In this document: one piece after another, positions 13,078-13,079 of the stretch
How the letters are laid out: each line of letters begins with the position of its first letter
How positions within the stretch are numbered: position 1 is the first letter of the stretch
Assembly: GCA_031380225.1 (NCBI GenBank)
Contig: JANNFX010000059.1
Span: 1 to 13,079, forward strand
Direction: 5' to 3'
From: JANNFX01 sp031380225
GTDB taxonomy: Bacteria > Pseudomonadota > Alphaproteobacteria > Rhizobiales > Hyphomicrobiaceae
Length of the DNA: 13,079 bases
Translations under genes and position numbers: made by a program
Notes under the pieces: model-generated
The model's database searches: none
What the model was told of the DNA's origin: nothing
The model's input: the letters and a program-made list of their open reading frames with translations, nothing else

Positions 13078-13079
13078 TC

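Noticed and set aside
1..13079. tRNA or rRNA genes
   Set aside because: No T-loop-like GGTTCGAATCC sequence with a matching acceptor stem, and no rRNA-like stretch, was found on either strand.

Overview
The window looks like a chromosomal segment of an alphaproteobacterium, most likely of the Hyphomicrobiales (Rhizobiales) type. Evidence: rpsT lies upstream of dnaA on the same strand; DnaA has Rhizobiales-style wording around Walker A (SSVGLGKTH); the DNA is moderately GC-rich; and there is a short PqqA precursor gene whose closest remembered relative is the Methylobacterium peptide. The genus cannot be fixed from the sequence alone.

Layout. Positions 1-3304 form a housekeeping block on the minus strand: rpsT (with a good promoter and an intrinsic terminator), a gene-free stretch of about 590 bp with DnaA-box-like sites and a bidirectional terminator-like hairpin, a small rhodanese-domain gene with a TTG start, and dnaA. 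Positions 3311-4332 on the plus strand carry a 29-residue pqqA with its own strong ribosome binding site and terminator, and no other pqq gene nearby, followed by a bactofilin-like beta-repeat protein gene. Between that gene and the next minus-strand operon lies a candidate small RNA (about 4433-4353, minus) with two hairpins whose loops are C-rich and anti-Shine-Dalgarno-like; the second hairpin is an intrinsic terminator.

Positions 4637-11314 are a minus-strand type I secretion cluster in the order RTX/cadherin-like giant protein (1003 aa), ABC exporter (530 aa), membrane fusion protein (321 aa) and a membrane-anchored polysaccharide-lyase-14-like protein (296 aa), the last two overlapping by ATGA. 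The RTX protein is the obvious substrate, the ABC and fusion proteins the inner-membrane part of the exporter; the outer-membrane channel (TolC type) is not in the window. The ABC protein keeps Walker A but has lost the consensus residues of the Q-loop, signature, Walker B glutamate and H-loop, so either it works with a partner or it is a strongly divergent exporter. The lyase-like protein suggests that the secreted RTX protein acts together with a surface polysaccharide.

Positions 11617-12961 on the plus strand hold two tandem paralogous secreted proteins with a conserved cysteine pair, in an apparent operon. Both ends of the window carry short palindromic repeats of the kind scattered through proteobacterial genomes.

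The main candidates for something undescribed are the C-loop small RNA, the orphan pqqA unit, and the type I exporter with a degenerate ATPase linked to a lyase-like protein.
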